Source: RBG-13-51-18 sp963739395
GTDB taxonomy: Bacteria > Chloroflexota > Dehalococcoidia > Dehalococcoidales > RBG-16-60-22
Direction of reading: 5' to 3'
Length of the DNA: 64,000 nt
Assembly (NCBI GenBank): GCA_963739395.1
Contig: CAVUAE010000001.1
Location: 248,001 to 312,000 of the forward strand
The notes below the pieces were generated by a model. It saw nothing but the letters and a program-made list of their open reading frames with translations, was not told the origin of the DNA and did not search any database. Positions 1 to 8,321 of the stretch are shown in pieces. Position 1 is the stretch's first letter; the number at the start of each line of letters is the position of its first letter. The position numbers were made by a program, and so were the translations under genes.

Positions 1-269
1 CGGGTGAATGAGTCCGGCGAATCATAGCCATACTTTATAGCTAAATCGATTACTTTCGAATCAGTTGATGTAAGTTCTCTGGCGGCTAAGGTCAACCTTC
101 TTCTCCTGGCATACTCCGCAGGTGTTACACCCATGATTACCATGAACATCCGCTGGAAATGGAACAAAGAACAACAGGCTTTCTTCGCTGCTTCGTTAAA
201 GTCAATTTCACTCGCCAGATTATCCTCGATATAGCTTATCGCCGCATTCATTCTATCCGACCATTCCAT
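1..269 (-). CDS. AraC-family transcriptional regulator, N-terminal part (runs off the window)
   Basis: The 89 visible codons begin MEWSDRMNAAISYIEDNL and contain a helix-turn-helix of the AraC/XylS type: a first helix pair around residues 20-45 (FNEAAKKACCSLFHFQRMF), then the GVTPAEYARRRRL linker typical of the family, then the start of the second helix-turn-helix (VIDLAIKYGYDSPDSF). The start ATG at 267-269 is preceded by an AGGAG ribosome binding site. The DNA-binding domain sits at the N-terminus, as in regulators of the Rob/SoxS or GyrI-fusion type; the C-terminal ligand domain, if any, lies outside the window. Its target cannot be read from the neighbourhood. Confidence 0.85.
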   Translation of the reverse strand, partial: MEWSDRMNAAISYIEDNLASEIDFNEAAKKACCSLFHFQRMFMVIMGVTPAEYARRRRLTLAARELTSTDSKVIDLAIKYGYDSPDSFT

Positions 270-362
270 TTATACCGCTTCTCCTTCTAATAAGACTATA
301 ACAGGGATACTGATAGGCTTACCCGACTTTTTATGCGGACTTTTGCAGGAGGGATAAAAGGA

Positions 363-385
363 GGGAGGAGTAAAAAACTCCTCCC
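363..385 (-). terminator. Hairpin downstream of the NfeD/slipin operon
   Basis: A perfect 9-bp stem (GGGAGGAGT, 5-nt A loop, ACTCCTCCC) lies 12 nt past the slipin stop codon. On the minus strand it is followed only by a short, interrupted T tract (CTCCTTTTAT), so it is a plausible but imperfect intrinsic terminator. Confidence 0.5.
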
Positions 386-396
386 CCTAATTGTAC

Positions 397-1170
397 TTAT
401 TTTAACTTTTTCTTTTCGTCGTCCCGGTTTGCGATTATGCCAAAGACCTTAAACATTTCGATAGGAACGGGGAAGAGAATAGTGCTGTTTTTCTCGGCAG
501 CAATTTCAGTGAGGGTTTGGAGATAACGTAGCTGGATAGCTGCAGGTTCGCGGCCGATAACGGCGGCAGCCTGTGCCAGTTTCTCCGAAGCCTGTTGTTC
601 ACCCTCGGCATGGATGATTTTAGCGCGTCTTTCACGTTCGGCTTCAGCTTGAGCCGCCATCGAACGCTTCATTTCCTCGGCTAACTCAACTTCCTTGATT
701 TCGACAACGCTGACCTTAACGCCCCATGGGTCGGTATGCTCGTCGATAATTTTCTGAAGCATTAAGTTAAGCTTCTCACGTTTGGTTAGCAGTTCATCTA
801 GTTCAGACTGCCCTAGTACGTTACGCAGTGTGGTCTGGGATATCTGTGACGTTGCTCGAATATGGTCAAGCACTTTAACCACCGAAGCCTCGGGGTCGAC
901 CACACGGAAATAAACGACGGCGTTCACACGGACGGTAACGTTATCCCTGGTGATGACCTCTTGCGAAGGTACGTCCATCGTGACAACACGCAGGTCAACC
1001 TTCACCATACGGTCAACGAACGGGATGATGAAGAAAAGACCGGGTCCTTTAGCGCCAACAAGGCGTCCCAGCCTAAAGATAACGCCGCGTTCATATTCGG
1101 TAACGACCTTCACCGCCATTAATATTAAAATCAGAATTATAAAACCGACAATTCCTAAACCTATATACAT
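397..1170 (-). CDS. Slipin / stomatin-like SPFH (band 7) membrane protein
   Basis: The 257-residue protein has one N-terminal hydrophobic segment (residues about 3-21), then an SPFH/PHB domain with the hallmark stretch VPSQEVITRDNVTVRVNAVV (about 67-86). An Ala/Glu/Arg-rich coiled-coil helix follows (about 168-200: EEMKRSMAAQAEAERERRAK), then a short C-terminal tail. Length and order match bacterial slipins, which form membrane microdomain scaffolds. The ATG is preceded by AAAGGAG. It is the last gene of a three-gene operon, 2 nt after a short NfeD gene; slipin/NfeD pairing is a recurrent arrangement in bacteria and archaea and suggests joint control of membrane proteolysis. Confidence 0.93.
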   Translation of the reverse strand: MYIGLGIVGFIILILILMAVKVVTEYERGVIFRLGRLVGAKGPGLFFIIPFVDRMVKVDLRVVTMDVPSQEVITRDNVTVRVNAVVYFRVVDPEASVVKVLDHIRATSQISQTTLRNVLGQSELDELLTKREKLNLMLQKIIDEHTDPWGVKVSVVEIKEVELAEEMKRSMAAQAEAERERRAKIIHAEGEQQASEKLAQAAAVIGREPAAIQLRYLQTLTEIAAEKNSTILFPVPIEMFKVFGIIANRDDEKKKLK

Positions 1171-1172
1171 TT

Positions 1173-1481
1173 TTATCTCCTTTTTTCTTTCCTGGTTACT
1201 CTTAATTGTAAACCATCGACCTTGGTAATAACGACCTCCTCTTCAGGTTCGACCCGGCCTTTATCGACGACAGCGTCCCAGCGCTCGCCCTCGACCAAGA
1301 CCACCCCTTTCGGATTCAGACAAACTGCTACGATAGCCGTTCTACCAATGAGTTCTTCTTTACCAGCGGCTATCTTCTTTTTATGAGCTCGGACTACCCA
1401 GACTACCACAAAATATATAAATACGACAAGAATTATGATAAGCAGAGCTAACAACCATGGCTGATAATCTGCCATATACAA
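1173..1481 (-). CDS. Short NfeD-like membrane protein (TM + OB-fold)
   Basis: The 102-residue protein has one transmembrane segment (about residues 9-31) followed by an NfeD C-terminal OB-fold domain (EELIGRTAIVAV, then GERWDAV, then EEEVVITKVDGLQLRVT). The same motifs occur at the C-terminus of the upstream long NfeD, so the two domains are paralogous. It lies 6 nt downstream of that gene and 2 nt upstream of the slipin. It has no protease domain, so it probably acts as a partner or adaptor of the slipin rather than as an enzyme. ATG codons exist at residues 1 and 3; either could be the start. Confidence 0.85.
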   Translation of the reverse strand: MYMADYQPWLLALLIIILVVFIYFVVVWVVRAHKKKIAAGKEELIGRTAIVAVCLNPKGVVLVEGERWDAVVDKGRVEPEEEVVITKVDGLQLRVTRKEKRR

Positions 1482-1487
1482 CCTCCT

Positions 1488-2828
1488 CTAACGCTTAGTC
1501 TTTTTACCTGAACGTACTGCTGATTTTTTTGCAACATATAATACCAGACCGTCGACACGATTAATAATGACTTCCTCCCCGACTTTTATCTCGCCTTTCT
1601 CGGAGATAGCCGTCCAGCGTTCGCCTTTATAAAAAACTGTCCCCTGAGGGTTTAAAGCCTCTTTCACTATCACTATCTTACCAATCAGCTCCTCACGGCC
1701 AGTATATGCCTGCTTGCGATGGGCGCTAACGGTACGCTGAATAATAAATGCGAGTCCTCCGGAAACAACGATACAGACGATTGCAATCAGCCAGGGGTTT
1801 ATCTGGAACTCCGGCGATGCTCCTTTAAAAAGTATCAAAGAACCGGCAACTAGTGAAACTACCCCGCCGGCAGTAAAGATGCCGAATGTGGTCGATATTA
1901 CCTCCCCAATAAAAAGTCCAATCGCCAGTACAATCAACAATATCCCCGCATAATTGACGGGTAATACACCTAAAGAATAAAACGCTAGCAACAGGCTGAT
2001 ACCGCCTACGATACCGGGAAAAATAAGACCGGGGTTAAATATTTCCGCCATAATGCCCAGCGAGGCGATACCCAATAATAAATAGGCGATATTCGGGTCG
2101 GCGATAGTATAGAGGAAGTTTTCGATGGCGGTCATAGAAACATCGACTACGGTCGCATCTGCAGTATGCAAGGTAATAATCTGGCCGTTAATCAACGTCA
2201 CCTGCCTGCCATCAAGCTGGGCGATGAGGTCCTGCAGGTCCGAGGCAATCAAGTCAATGACATTAAGCTCCAGGGCTTCCCGTTCGGTTGCGGAAACACT
2301 CTCGCGTACGGCTTTTTCCGCCCACTCCATGTTGCGTCCATGCGCTTGAGCAATACTGCGGATATAAGCGGCGGCATCGTTAACCACCTTTTCCTCCATC
2401 GTCTCCGACATCGCCTGCTCGCCTTCCTCGCCGATAGAGACGGGATGAGCCGCGCCGATATTACTATTAGGCGCCATGGCAGCTACATGAGCTGCCATCG
2501 TGATAAAAACACCAGCCGAGGCAGCACGTGAACCGGAAGGCGAGACATAAACCACGACTGGCACATAAGCATTTACCATGAGTTTAACGATATCCCGCAT
2601 AGCGGTGTCCAGCCCGCCGGGCGTATCCAGCTGAATGATTAGAGCGCGAGCGCCGTTATCCTCTGCTTCCTTAATCCCCCGCTCTACATAGTCCACGAGA
2701 ACGGGGTTGATGGTGCCCTTGATGGTAAGAACATGAACCGTGGGCGTCTGTGCATGAATACCGCTAGCCATAAAGACTGACAGTAACAGGATGGCAAAGA
2801 GAAGGATTATTCTTAATTTTCTAAGCAT
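1488..2828 (-). CDS. NfeD-family membrane-bound ClpP-like serine protease (long form)
   Basis: The 446-residue protein starts with a signal peptide (about 1-26). A ClpP/crotonase-fold serine protease domain follows (about 30-225) with the GSRAASAGVFITMAAH region carrying the candidate nucleophile Ser, and a later Lys/Ser patch (EKAVRESVS) where the catalytic Lys of Ser-Lys NfeD proteases lies. Then come a block of about five transmembrane helices (about 235-365) and an OB-fold NfeD domain (about 375-430). This is the classical three-part 1510-N/NfeD1b layout. In characterised relatives the protease cleaves the hydrophobic C-terminus of a partner slipin; here that slipin is encoded two genes downstream, so the operon is functionally coherent. 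Confidence 0.92.
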   Translation of the reverse strand: MLRKLRIILLFAILLLSVFMASGIHAQTPTVHVLTIKGTINPVLVDYVERGIKEAEDNGARALIIQLDTPGGLDTAMRDIVKLMVNAYVPVVVYVSPSGSRAASAGVFITMAAHVAAMAPNSNIGAAHPVSIGEEGEQAMSETMEEKVVNDAAAYIRSIAQAHGRNMEWAEKAVRESVSATEREALELNVIDLIASDLQDLIAQLDGRQVTLINGQIITLHTADATVVDVSMTAIENFLYTIADPNIAYLLLGIASLGIMAEIFNPGLIFPGIVGGISLLLAFYSLGVLPVNYAGILLIVLAIGLFIGEVISTTFGIFTAGGVVSLVAGSLILFKGASPEFQINPWLIAIVCIVVSGGLAFIIQRTVSAHRKQAYTGREELIGKIVIVKEALNPQGTVFYKGERWTAISEKGEIKVGEEVIINRVDGLVLYVAKKSAVRSGKKTKR

Positions 2829-2853
2829 GTGACTACCCTAAGAGAGTATTTTA

Positions 2854-2883
2854 ATTATAGATGTTATAGCAGCAAGGATGCAA
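2854..2883 (-). promoter_or_regulatory. Possible promoter of the NfeD operon
   Basis: On the minus strand a perfect TATAAT (2854-2859) lies 26 nt before the NfeD ATG. The -35 at 18 bp spacing is TTGCAT (2878-2883), a weak match. It is divergent from the 16S promoter. Confidence 0.35.
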
Positions 2884-2929
2884 TCAAAAAAAGGGACAAA
2901 ACTTATATGTAAATTCCCTGATGATATTG

Positions 2930-2958
2930 TTGACAAGGCTAGCTGGTTATGATATTAT
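2930..2958 (+). promoter_or_regulatory. 16S rRNA promoter
   Basis: A perfect -35 TTGACA (2930-2935), a 17-bp spacer and -10 TATTAT (2953-2958) predict a start near 2965, about 95 nt before mature 16S. Confidence 0.85.
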
Positions 2959-2966
2959 AAAACTTG

Positions 2967-2977
2967 TGCTCTGCAAA
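2967..2977 (+). promoter_or_regulatory. boxA-like antitermination site in the rRNA leader
   Basis: TGCTCTGCAAA resembles the boxA consensus (TGCTCTTTAACA) and lies just after the predicted transcription start, in the leader of an rRNA transcript where Nus-factor antitermination would be expected. The match is partial. Confidence 0.35.
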
Positions 2978-2990
2978 GGAGTACTTTTTG

Positions 2991-3020
2991 CACCTTAACA
3001 ACTGGATAGCGGAAGGAAAG
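2991..3020 (+). repeat. 16S pre-rRNA processing stem, 5' arm
   Basis: This 30-nt segment (starting CACCTTAAC and ending GGAAAG) is the reverse complement of 4625-4654 at 28 of 30 positions. The two arms flank the mature 16S gene, so the precursor would fold into the long stem that RNase III normally cuts. Confidence 0.88.
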
Positions 3021-3060
3021 TTTTACCTAAGCCAAGTCAACCAAGTCAATTAAGTTATTT

Positions 3061-4553
<1,493 letters not shown>

Positions 4554-4624
4554 CTAGGGAGATGAAAAATTGGTGTGAAACCAGTTCTCCTAGGTCGGTC
4601 GCCCTCGATTTATCGAGGACGCCT

Positions 4625-4654
4625 CTTTCCCTCCGCTATCCAGTGGTTAAGGTG
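4625..4654 (+). repeat. 16S pre-rRNA processing stem, 3' arm
   Basis: It pairs with 2991-3020 (28 of 30 positions complementary), closing a stem around the whole 16S gene and confirming that the primary transcript contains 16S alone. Confidence 0.88.
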
Positions 4655-4678
4655 AAATTATTTAAGGAACCTTTTAAG

Positions 4679-4711
4679 ACCTCCTGTACTAAAGCCGGAG
4701 GTTTTTTATTT
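4679..4711 (+). terminator. Intrinsic terminator of the 16S unit
   Basis: The stem ACCTCC / GGAGGT (4679-4684 and 4697-4702) is followed directly by TTTTTATTTT. It ends the rRNA transcript before any 23S gene. Confidence 0.8.
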
Positions 4712-4721
4712 TATACAACTT

Positions 4722-4750
4722 TTGATTATTTGGTAATATCCTTTTACAAT
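4722..4750 (+). promoter_or_regulatory. Promoter giving a predicted leaderless transcript
   Basis: -35 TTGATT (4722-4727), a 17-bp spacer and -10 TACAAT (4745-4750) lie upstream of an ATG that begins only 5 nt after the -10 box. The expected transcription start therefore coincides with the A of the start codon. Confidence 0.6.
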
Positions 4751-4755
4751 AAACT

Positions 4756-5364
4756 ATGCTCTCTCAAAACCAAAACCAACAGCTCCAAACACTAAAAGAC
4801 ATATACAATATTTCCAACCAGTGCTCGACTAAAACGTATATCTGGGGCGGCTTGGTGATGGACGTGATGGAAGGCCGTTTTTTACGCGAACACCGGGACA
4901 TAGATTGCTTTACCCTGAACCTGCTGGACGTCAAAGATAATATAGACCGGCTTTTTCTCCAGTGGGAATATGAGACTACTTTTGTAAAAGATATTGATAT
5001 GTATAAAGTCCAGAAAGGCGCGTGCCGCGTAGCGTTCAACCGCCTGGAAATAGAAAATGAAACAGCCATGTGGCGGCATATTGGTGATTACGGCACGCTT
5101 TATTTCCCGAAAGCCTGGTTAAAAGATATTCCTATGGCTTTTTATGATTCCCGCATATTAGTTTCAGGAATAGAGTTTGAGTATGCTATCAAGGCTAAAG
5201 TAAAACTGCTTAGTCCTGAATGGGAGTTGCGCGAGTCCGACAAAAACGCGCTTATTTATTTTACAAATGCGCTTGAAAAACTAAATATTGACCCAGAAAG
5301 CGTGCTACAAAATACCTGGAGTGATAACCCTTACTGGAGAAACAAGGGATACGAAGAATATTGA
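4756..5364 (+). CDS. Nucleotidyltransferase-fold protein (ANT(2'')/lincosamide-transferase-like)
   Basis: The 202-residue protein shows the minimal nucleotidyltransferase signature: YIWGG (28-32), then EHRDID (45-50) with the paired Asp residues that bind metal and nucleotide. This spacing resembles the aminoglycoside 2''-adenylyltransferase / uncharacterised nucleotidyltransferase family. Later conserved-looking stretches (FYDSRI, IEFEYAIKAKVKLL) also suit that fold. It could modify a small molecule or be a housekeeping orphan; resistance should not be inferred. No Shine-Dalgarno sequence precedes the ATG, which fits the leaderless promoter call. It is a monocistronic gene just after the 16S terminator. 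Confidence 0.75.
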   Translation: MLSQNQNQQLQTLKDIYNISNQCSTKTYIWGGLVMDVMEGRFLREHRDIDCFTLNLLDVKDNIDRLFLQWEYETTFVKDIDMYKVQKGACRVAFNRLEIENETAMWRHIGDYGTLYFPKAWLKDIPMAFYDSRILVSGIEFEYAIKAKVKLLSPEWELRESDKNALIYFTNALEKLNIDPESVLQNTWSDNPYWRNKGYEEY

Positions 5365-5366
5365 GT

Positions 5367-5391
5367 GGATTCCGGCCTTCGCCGGAATGAC
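5367..5391. repeat. REP-like inverted repeat, copy 1
   Basis: An 8-bp perfect stem (ATTCCGGC / GCCGGAAT) with a CTTC loop is followed by GAC, starting 3 nt after a stop codon. The GGATTCC...GGAATGAC form is typical of short interspersed repeats found across many bacterial genomes. Confidence 0.65.
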
Positions 5392-5453
5392 AGCTAAAAA
5401 CTCCCTCTTATCCCTCTTTTGTAAAGAGGGAAAATGGCTTCTCCCCACACCGA

Positions 5454-5487
5454 GATTCTTCCCCTTCTCCGGAAGGGTCAGAATGAC
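5454..5487. repeat. REP-like inverted repeat, diverged copy 2
   Basis: GATTCT...AGAATGAC brackets an inner CCCTTC / GAAGGG stem with a TCCG loop. The outer bases and trailing GAC mirror copy 1, so it looks like a second, longer version of the same element. Confidence 0.5.
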
Positions 5488-5503
5488 ACAGGCAGGAATA
5501 GCT

Positions 5504-5533
5504 TGTTGAGAGGGGCTCGAGCCCCTCTCAACA
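5504..5533. repeat. Perfect 30-bp palindrome
   Basis: The sequence TGTTGAGAGGGGCTC and its exact reverse complement abut at a CTCGAG centre, with no loop. It is directly followed by another hairpin (5540-5562: CCCTTCCCTT, 3-nt loop, AAGGGAAGGG). No gene overlaps it. The whole 5365-5658 gap therefore holds repeats and the promoter of the next gene, and no coding sequence that I can see. Confidence 0.75.
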
Positions 5534-5539
5534 ACCCCT

Positions 5540-5562
5540 CCCTTCCCTTGCTAAGGGAAGGG
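5540..5562. repeat. Inverted repeat (10-bp stem, 3-nt loop)
   Basis: CCCTTCCCTT pairs with AAGGGAAGGG. There is no T tract on either side, so it is a repeat rather than a clear terminator. Confidence 0.6.
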
Positions 5563-5591
5563 GGTAAAGGGATAGGTTCTCTAGTTTAAAT

Positions 5592-5621
5592 TTGCGCTTT
5601 CTCCGTTTCATAAAGTATGAT
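5592..5621 (+). promoter_or_regulatory. Promoter of the FKBP lipoprotein gene
   Basis: -35 TTGCGC (5592-5597), an 18-bp spacer and -10 TATGAT (5616-5621) lie about 37 nt before the ATG. Confidence 0.45.
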
Positions 5622-5658
5622 TTAAAGAAAGGTTGATTTAATATCCTCCAGGAGAAAA

Positions 5659-6159
5659 ATGAAATACTTACTGTTATTTAGTATCCCGGTCATTTTTAGT
5701 TTACTGCTTTTGGCCGGCTGCAGCAGCAGCGAACGCGTTGCCTCGGATGGAGATAAAGTATCCGTGCATTATACCGGCACCCTCCAAGATGGCACCGTCT
5801 TCGATTCATCACGCGGGAGTGATCCTTTAACCTTCACTGTCGGGGCGGGACAGATGATAACTGGTTTTGATAACGCTGTCCGTGGTATGAAAGTCGGCGA
5901 GACCAAAACAGTAACCCTGCCGCCGGAACAAGCTTATGGTCCCTACCGCTCCGACCTTATTATTACAATGGGACGTGACAAATTCCCGAAAGATATAACG
6001 TTAACCGTAGGACAAAAAGTTCAGCTACAAAACAACCTTGGCCAACAATTTACAGCCACCGTTATCGAGATTGGGGATACAACAGTTAAATTAGATGCCA
6101 ACCATGAGTTAGCCGGCAAGACTCTTATTTTTGAAATCGAGCTTGTAAAAATTTTCTAG
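5659..6159 (+). CDS. FKBP-type peptidyl-prolyl isomerase lipoprotein (SlyD-like)
   Basis: The 166-residue protein has a lipoprotein signal peptide ending LLLAGC, with Cys21 as the lipidation site. The FKBP domain begins DKVSVHYTGTLQDGTVFDSS, then has GMKVGETKTVTLPPEQAYG. An inserted flap follows, then DANHELAGKTLIFEIELVKI, the C-terminal signature of SlyD-type FKBPs. It lacks the His/Cys-rich metal-binding tail of SlyD. It is predicted to be anchored outside the cytoplasmic membrane and to help fold exported proteins by proline isomerisation. A CAGGAG ribosome binding site precedes the ATG. It is a single-gene unit with its own promoter. Confidence 0.93.
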   Translation: MKYLLLFSIPVIFSLLLLAGCSSSERVASDGDKVSVHYTGTLQDGTVFDSSRGSDPLTFTVGAGQMITGFDNAVRGMKVGETKTVTLPPEQAYGPYRSDLIITMGRDKFPKDITLTVGQKVQLQNNLGQQFTATVIEIGDTTVKLDANHELAGKTLIFEIELVKIF

Positions 6160-6193
6160 ACATAAAATCAGTAAGAGTTAAATAGGTTGTCTC

Positions 6194-6223
6194 TTGATTT
6201 CTCCGCGTCTTTCATCGTAAAAT
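6194..6223 (+). promoter_or_regulatory. tRNA-Ile promoter
   Basis: -35 TTGATT (6194-6199), an 18-bp spacer and -10 TAAAAT (6218-6223) lie 12 nt before the mature tRNA 5' end. Confidence 0.5.
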
Positions 6224-6235
6224 GGTAAGCGTTAC

Positions 6236-6312
6236 GGGCCATTAGCTCAGCTGGTTAGAGCACAGTCCTGATAAGACTGGGGTCTGTGGTTCGAGTCCAC
6301 AATGGCCCACCA
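6236..6312 (+). tRNA. tRNA-Ile (GAT anticodon)
   Basis: The 7-bp acceptor stem GGGCCAT / ATGGCCC, the D arm (AGCTCAGCTGGTTAGAGC), the anticodon loop CTGATAA with GAT, the T loop TTCGAGT and an encoded CCA end are all present. This isoacceptor usually sits in the 16S-23S spacer. Here it is 1.7 kb away with its own promoter, consistent with a dismantled rRNA operon. Confidence 0.97.
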
Positions 6313-6345
6313 TTCCACCAATCGTTATATTAAGTAATATTAGTT

Positions 6346-7065
6346 TCAAATTATCTTGTATCTAGATGCCTTGGCATCTTCATAAAACATCCTTACCGTA
6401 TCTAGAGAAAGTGCCTTTAAATCTTTACCCACATTTCCAATTTTCTTGAGGATATCAGGGGTAACGGTAATAATATGACAACCACATAATTCAGCTTGAT
6501 ATATATTTAAGAGTTCACGCGAACTAGCCCATAATAATTGGACGTTTGAGTTTGATTTTAAAATTTTGGCTGAATCCTTCATATAAGGAATAGGATCTCT
6601 TCCTGTATCAGCTATTCTCCCCGCGAATACAGATACTATTGTTTTTGTTTTCCGAGATATTACACGTGCAACGGCTTCCACCTGTTCAACAGTTAAAATG
6701 GCTGTTACGTTTAATGAAATACCTTCATCAGAGAGCTTTTTAATTAATGTTGTAGATGATTCCCCCCTGGTATTGGTAATAGGAATTTTTACATTAACAT
6801 TCTTTCCCCAGCTGGCGATTTTCTTTGCTTCCACTTCCATCATGTCAAATTCATCAGAAAATACTTCAAATGAAATAGGCATATCGGGGATTTCCTTTAA
6901 AATAGCCTTAGCAAAAACCTCATAATTTGCCACATCGGCTTTCCTCATCAAGGTCGGGTTTGTGGTAAAACCTTTGACAATACCCTCGTGATACGCTTTC
7001 TTTATTTCATCAATATTTGCACCATCAGCAAAAATTTTAATTTTTAGACCTTGTAATGGTGTCAT
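6346..7065 (-). CDS. Transaldolase / fructose-6-phosphate aldolase-like protein
   Basis: The 239-residue protein has the TalC/FSA single-domain TIM-barrel layout: IFADGANIDEIKKAYHEGIVKG, TTNPTLM (35-41), NVKIPIT with the Schiff-base lysine Lys93, then SVFAGRIADTGRDP (about 144-157). Transaldolases make or use sedoheptulose 7-phosphate, which is the GmhA substrate. It is the last gene of the minus-strand arm, directly after a GmhA-GmhB-HddA-HddC heptose set, so a role in supplying or balancing the C7 precursor is a reasonable inference. Strict FSA enzymes are about 220 aa; this version is a little longer, and the true substrate is not readable from sequence. Confidence 0.85.
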   Translation of the reverse strand: MTPLQGLKIKIFADGANIDEIKKAYHEGIVKGFTTNPTLMRKADVANYEVFAKAILKEIPDMPISFEVFSDEFDMMEVEAKKIASWGKNVNVKIPITNTRGESSTTLIKKLSDEGISLNVTAILTVEQVEAVARVISRKTKTIVSVFAGRIADTGRDPIPYMKDSAKILKSNSNVQLLWASSRELLNIYQAELCGCHIITVTPDILKKIGNVGKDLKALSLDTVRMFYEDAKASRYKII

Positions 7066-7126
7066 ATAGTTTCCTTTTTCTATTATTATTAAAATTCTGA
7101 AAGAGTTTCAGTTAACAAGTACTCGA

Positions 7127-7714
7127 TTAATTATCGCTTTCACGAAGGATAATTTCCACCGCCTTTAGTAAATTCTTTGCTTTATAGTTGGGCTTGATTC
7201 TTTTAGTGTTCTCTCTACGCATGTCTTTTTGGTTTATAATCATTATTGTCTTTACACCAGCCCTTTGTCCACAGATAACATCAGCCCCCCTATCTCCAAT
7301 AATCCAGGACGAACTCATATCTAATGAGTATTTCTTTTTTGCCTCCTCCAGGAAAAATGTCCCTGGTTTCCTGCAATTACACTCAATTGACAACTCTGGC
7401 ACAATACCTTGCGGATGATGGTAACAGTAATAATATTCGGCAAATTGTATACTGTTTTTCATTAAAATGGCATGAAACTTATCCTGTATAGCCTTAAGGT
7501 TTTCTAAAGACGCTTTACCTTTAGCATAAGCGGGTTGATTGGATATTAAAAATAGTTTAAATTTATATTCTTGTAAATTTCGTAAAGACTGTAGTGACCA
7601 GGGAAATAACTCAAAATCTTCCGGGTAATAAGGAGATTCACATTCTCCAGTATTTTTATTGAACGTATTAGGATTGATAACACCGTCTCTATCTAAAAAT
7701 ACTGCCTTTGCCAT
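7127..7714 (-). CDS. gmhB: HAD-IIIA phosphatase, heptose 1,7-bisphosphate phosphatase-like
   Basis: Starting at MAKAVFLDRDGVINP, the protein has the HAD motif I (FLDRDGV), motif II (LISNQ), the GmhB-type zinc loop (CYHHPQGI...CNCRKPG) and motif III/IV (WIIGDRGADV). The family removes the 7-phosphate of heptose 1,7-bisphosphate. I chose the ATG at 7712-7714, which overlaps the upstream stop codon (TAATG), rather than an ATG 18 nt earlier (7732); neither has a strong ribosome binding site. It sits between the GmhA-like gene and the transaldolase-like gene, completing the nucleotide-heptose pathway. Assignment to this step relies on context as well as motifs. Confidence 0.82.
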   Translation of the reverse strand: MAKAVFLDRDGVINPNTFNKNTGECESPYYPEDFELFPWSLQSLRNLQEYKFKLFLISNQPAYAKGKASLENLKAIQDKFHAILMKNSIQFAEYYYCYHHPQGIVPELSIECNCRKPGTFFLEEAKKKYSLDMSSSWIIGDRGADVICGQRAGVKTIMIINQKDMRRENTKRIKPNYKAKNLLKAVEIILRESDN

Positions 7715-8319
7715 TATTTTATGGATTCCCATTTCATCTCGGTAGCTTTAAGCAGCGGGTGGGATACTAACAAGTGCCAGATTACTGCCTGGAATTCTTC
7801 AGTGTGAGGTGTAATTGTTGAAGAGTCAACCGTGGGAATTACTACAACCGCGTCGGCTACTTTGGCTGTATATCCGCCGTTTCTACCCACGATACCTATA
7901 ATTTTTACACCAATTTTCTTAGCATACTTTAACGCCTCGACTAAGTTATTGCTTATCTTTTTTTCAGCATCCCCTCCGCCAACAGAAAATACAAATATAC
8001 AATCGTTTCTATTAAGTCCACTTACACTAAGCCAATTAACAAATACGGAGTCCCAACCATCATCATTAACTCTGGCGGTAAGCTCCGAAACATTGTCGGT
8101 AGGAGTATAAGATTCTATCCTGACAATCTTTCTGAAATCGTTCACTGCATGGCTGGCGTTACCGGCGCCGCCGCCAACTCCCAGTATAAAAAGTCGACCA
8201 GCTTTATTCCGAACTTCAAGAACTATATCAACCATTTTCTTAACTGATGTTTTATCAATTAGTTTAATAATTTCGGTAACTTCGGATAAATATTGATCGA
8301 TATACTCCTGATTGTTCAT
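7714..8319 (-). CDS. gmhA: SIS-domain phosphosugar isomerase, GmhA-like
   Basis: The 201-residue protein has a single SIS domain: FILGVGGGAGNASHAVNDFRK (about 46-66), FVFSVGGGDAEK, and a C-terminal PHTEEFQAVIWHLL helix where GmhA carries its catalytic Glu/His pair. It is noticeably diverged from the second GmhA in this window (33248-33832), which has the textbook FGNGGSAADAQH motif. The expected reaction is sedoheptulose 7-phosphate to D-glycero-D-manno-heptose 7-phosphate. It overlaps the HAD gene downstream and lies 2 nt after the nucleotidyltransferase gene. A different ketose-phosphate substrate is possible given the divergence. Confidence 0.8.
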   Translation of the reverse strand: MNNQEYIDQYLSEVTEIIKLIDKTSVKKMVDIVLEVRNKAGRLFILGVGGGAGNASHAVNDFRKIVRIESYTPTDNVSELTARVNDDGWDSVFVNWLSVSGLNRNDCIFVFSVGGGDAEKKISNNLVEALKYAKKIGVKIIGIVGRNGGYTAKVADAVVVIPTVDSSTITPHTEEFQAVIWHLLVSHPLLKATEMKWESIK

Positions 8320-8321
8320 AA

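Noticed and set aside
4562..4795. Open frame of 77 codons just after 16S
   Set aside because: It spans the rRNA processing stem, the terminator and the next promoter, and has no recognisable protein features.
6236..6345. tRNA-Ile as an integration site for a genomic island carrying the glycan genes
   Set aside because: No integrase or mobility gene is present and I found no repeated copy of the tRNA 3' end downstream in the window.
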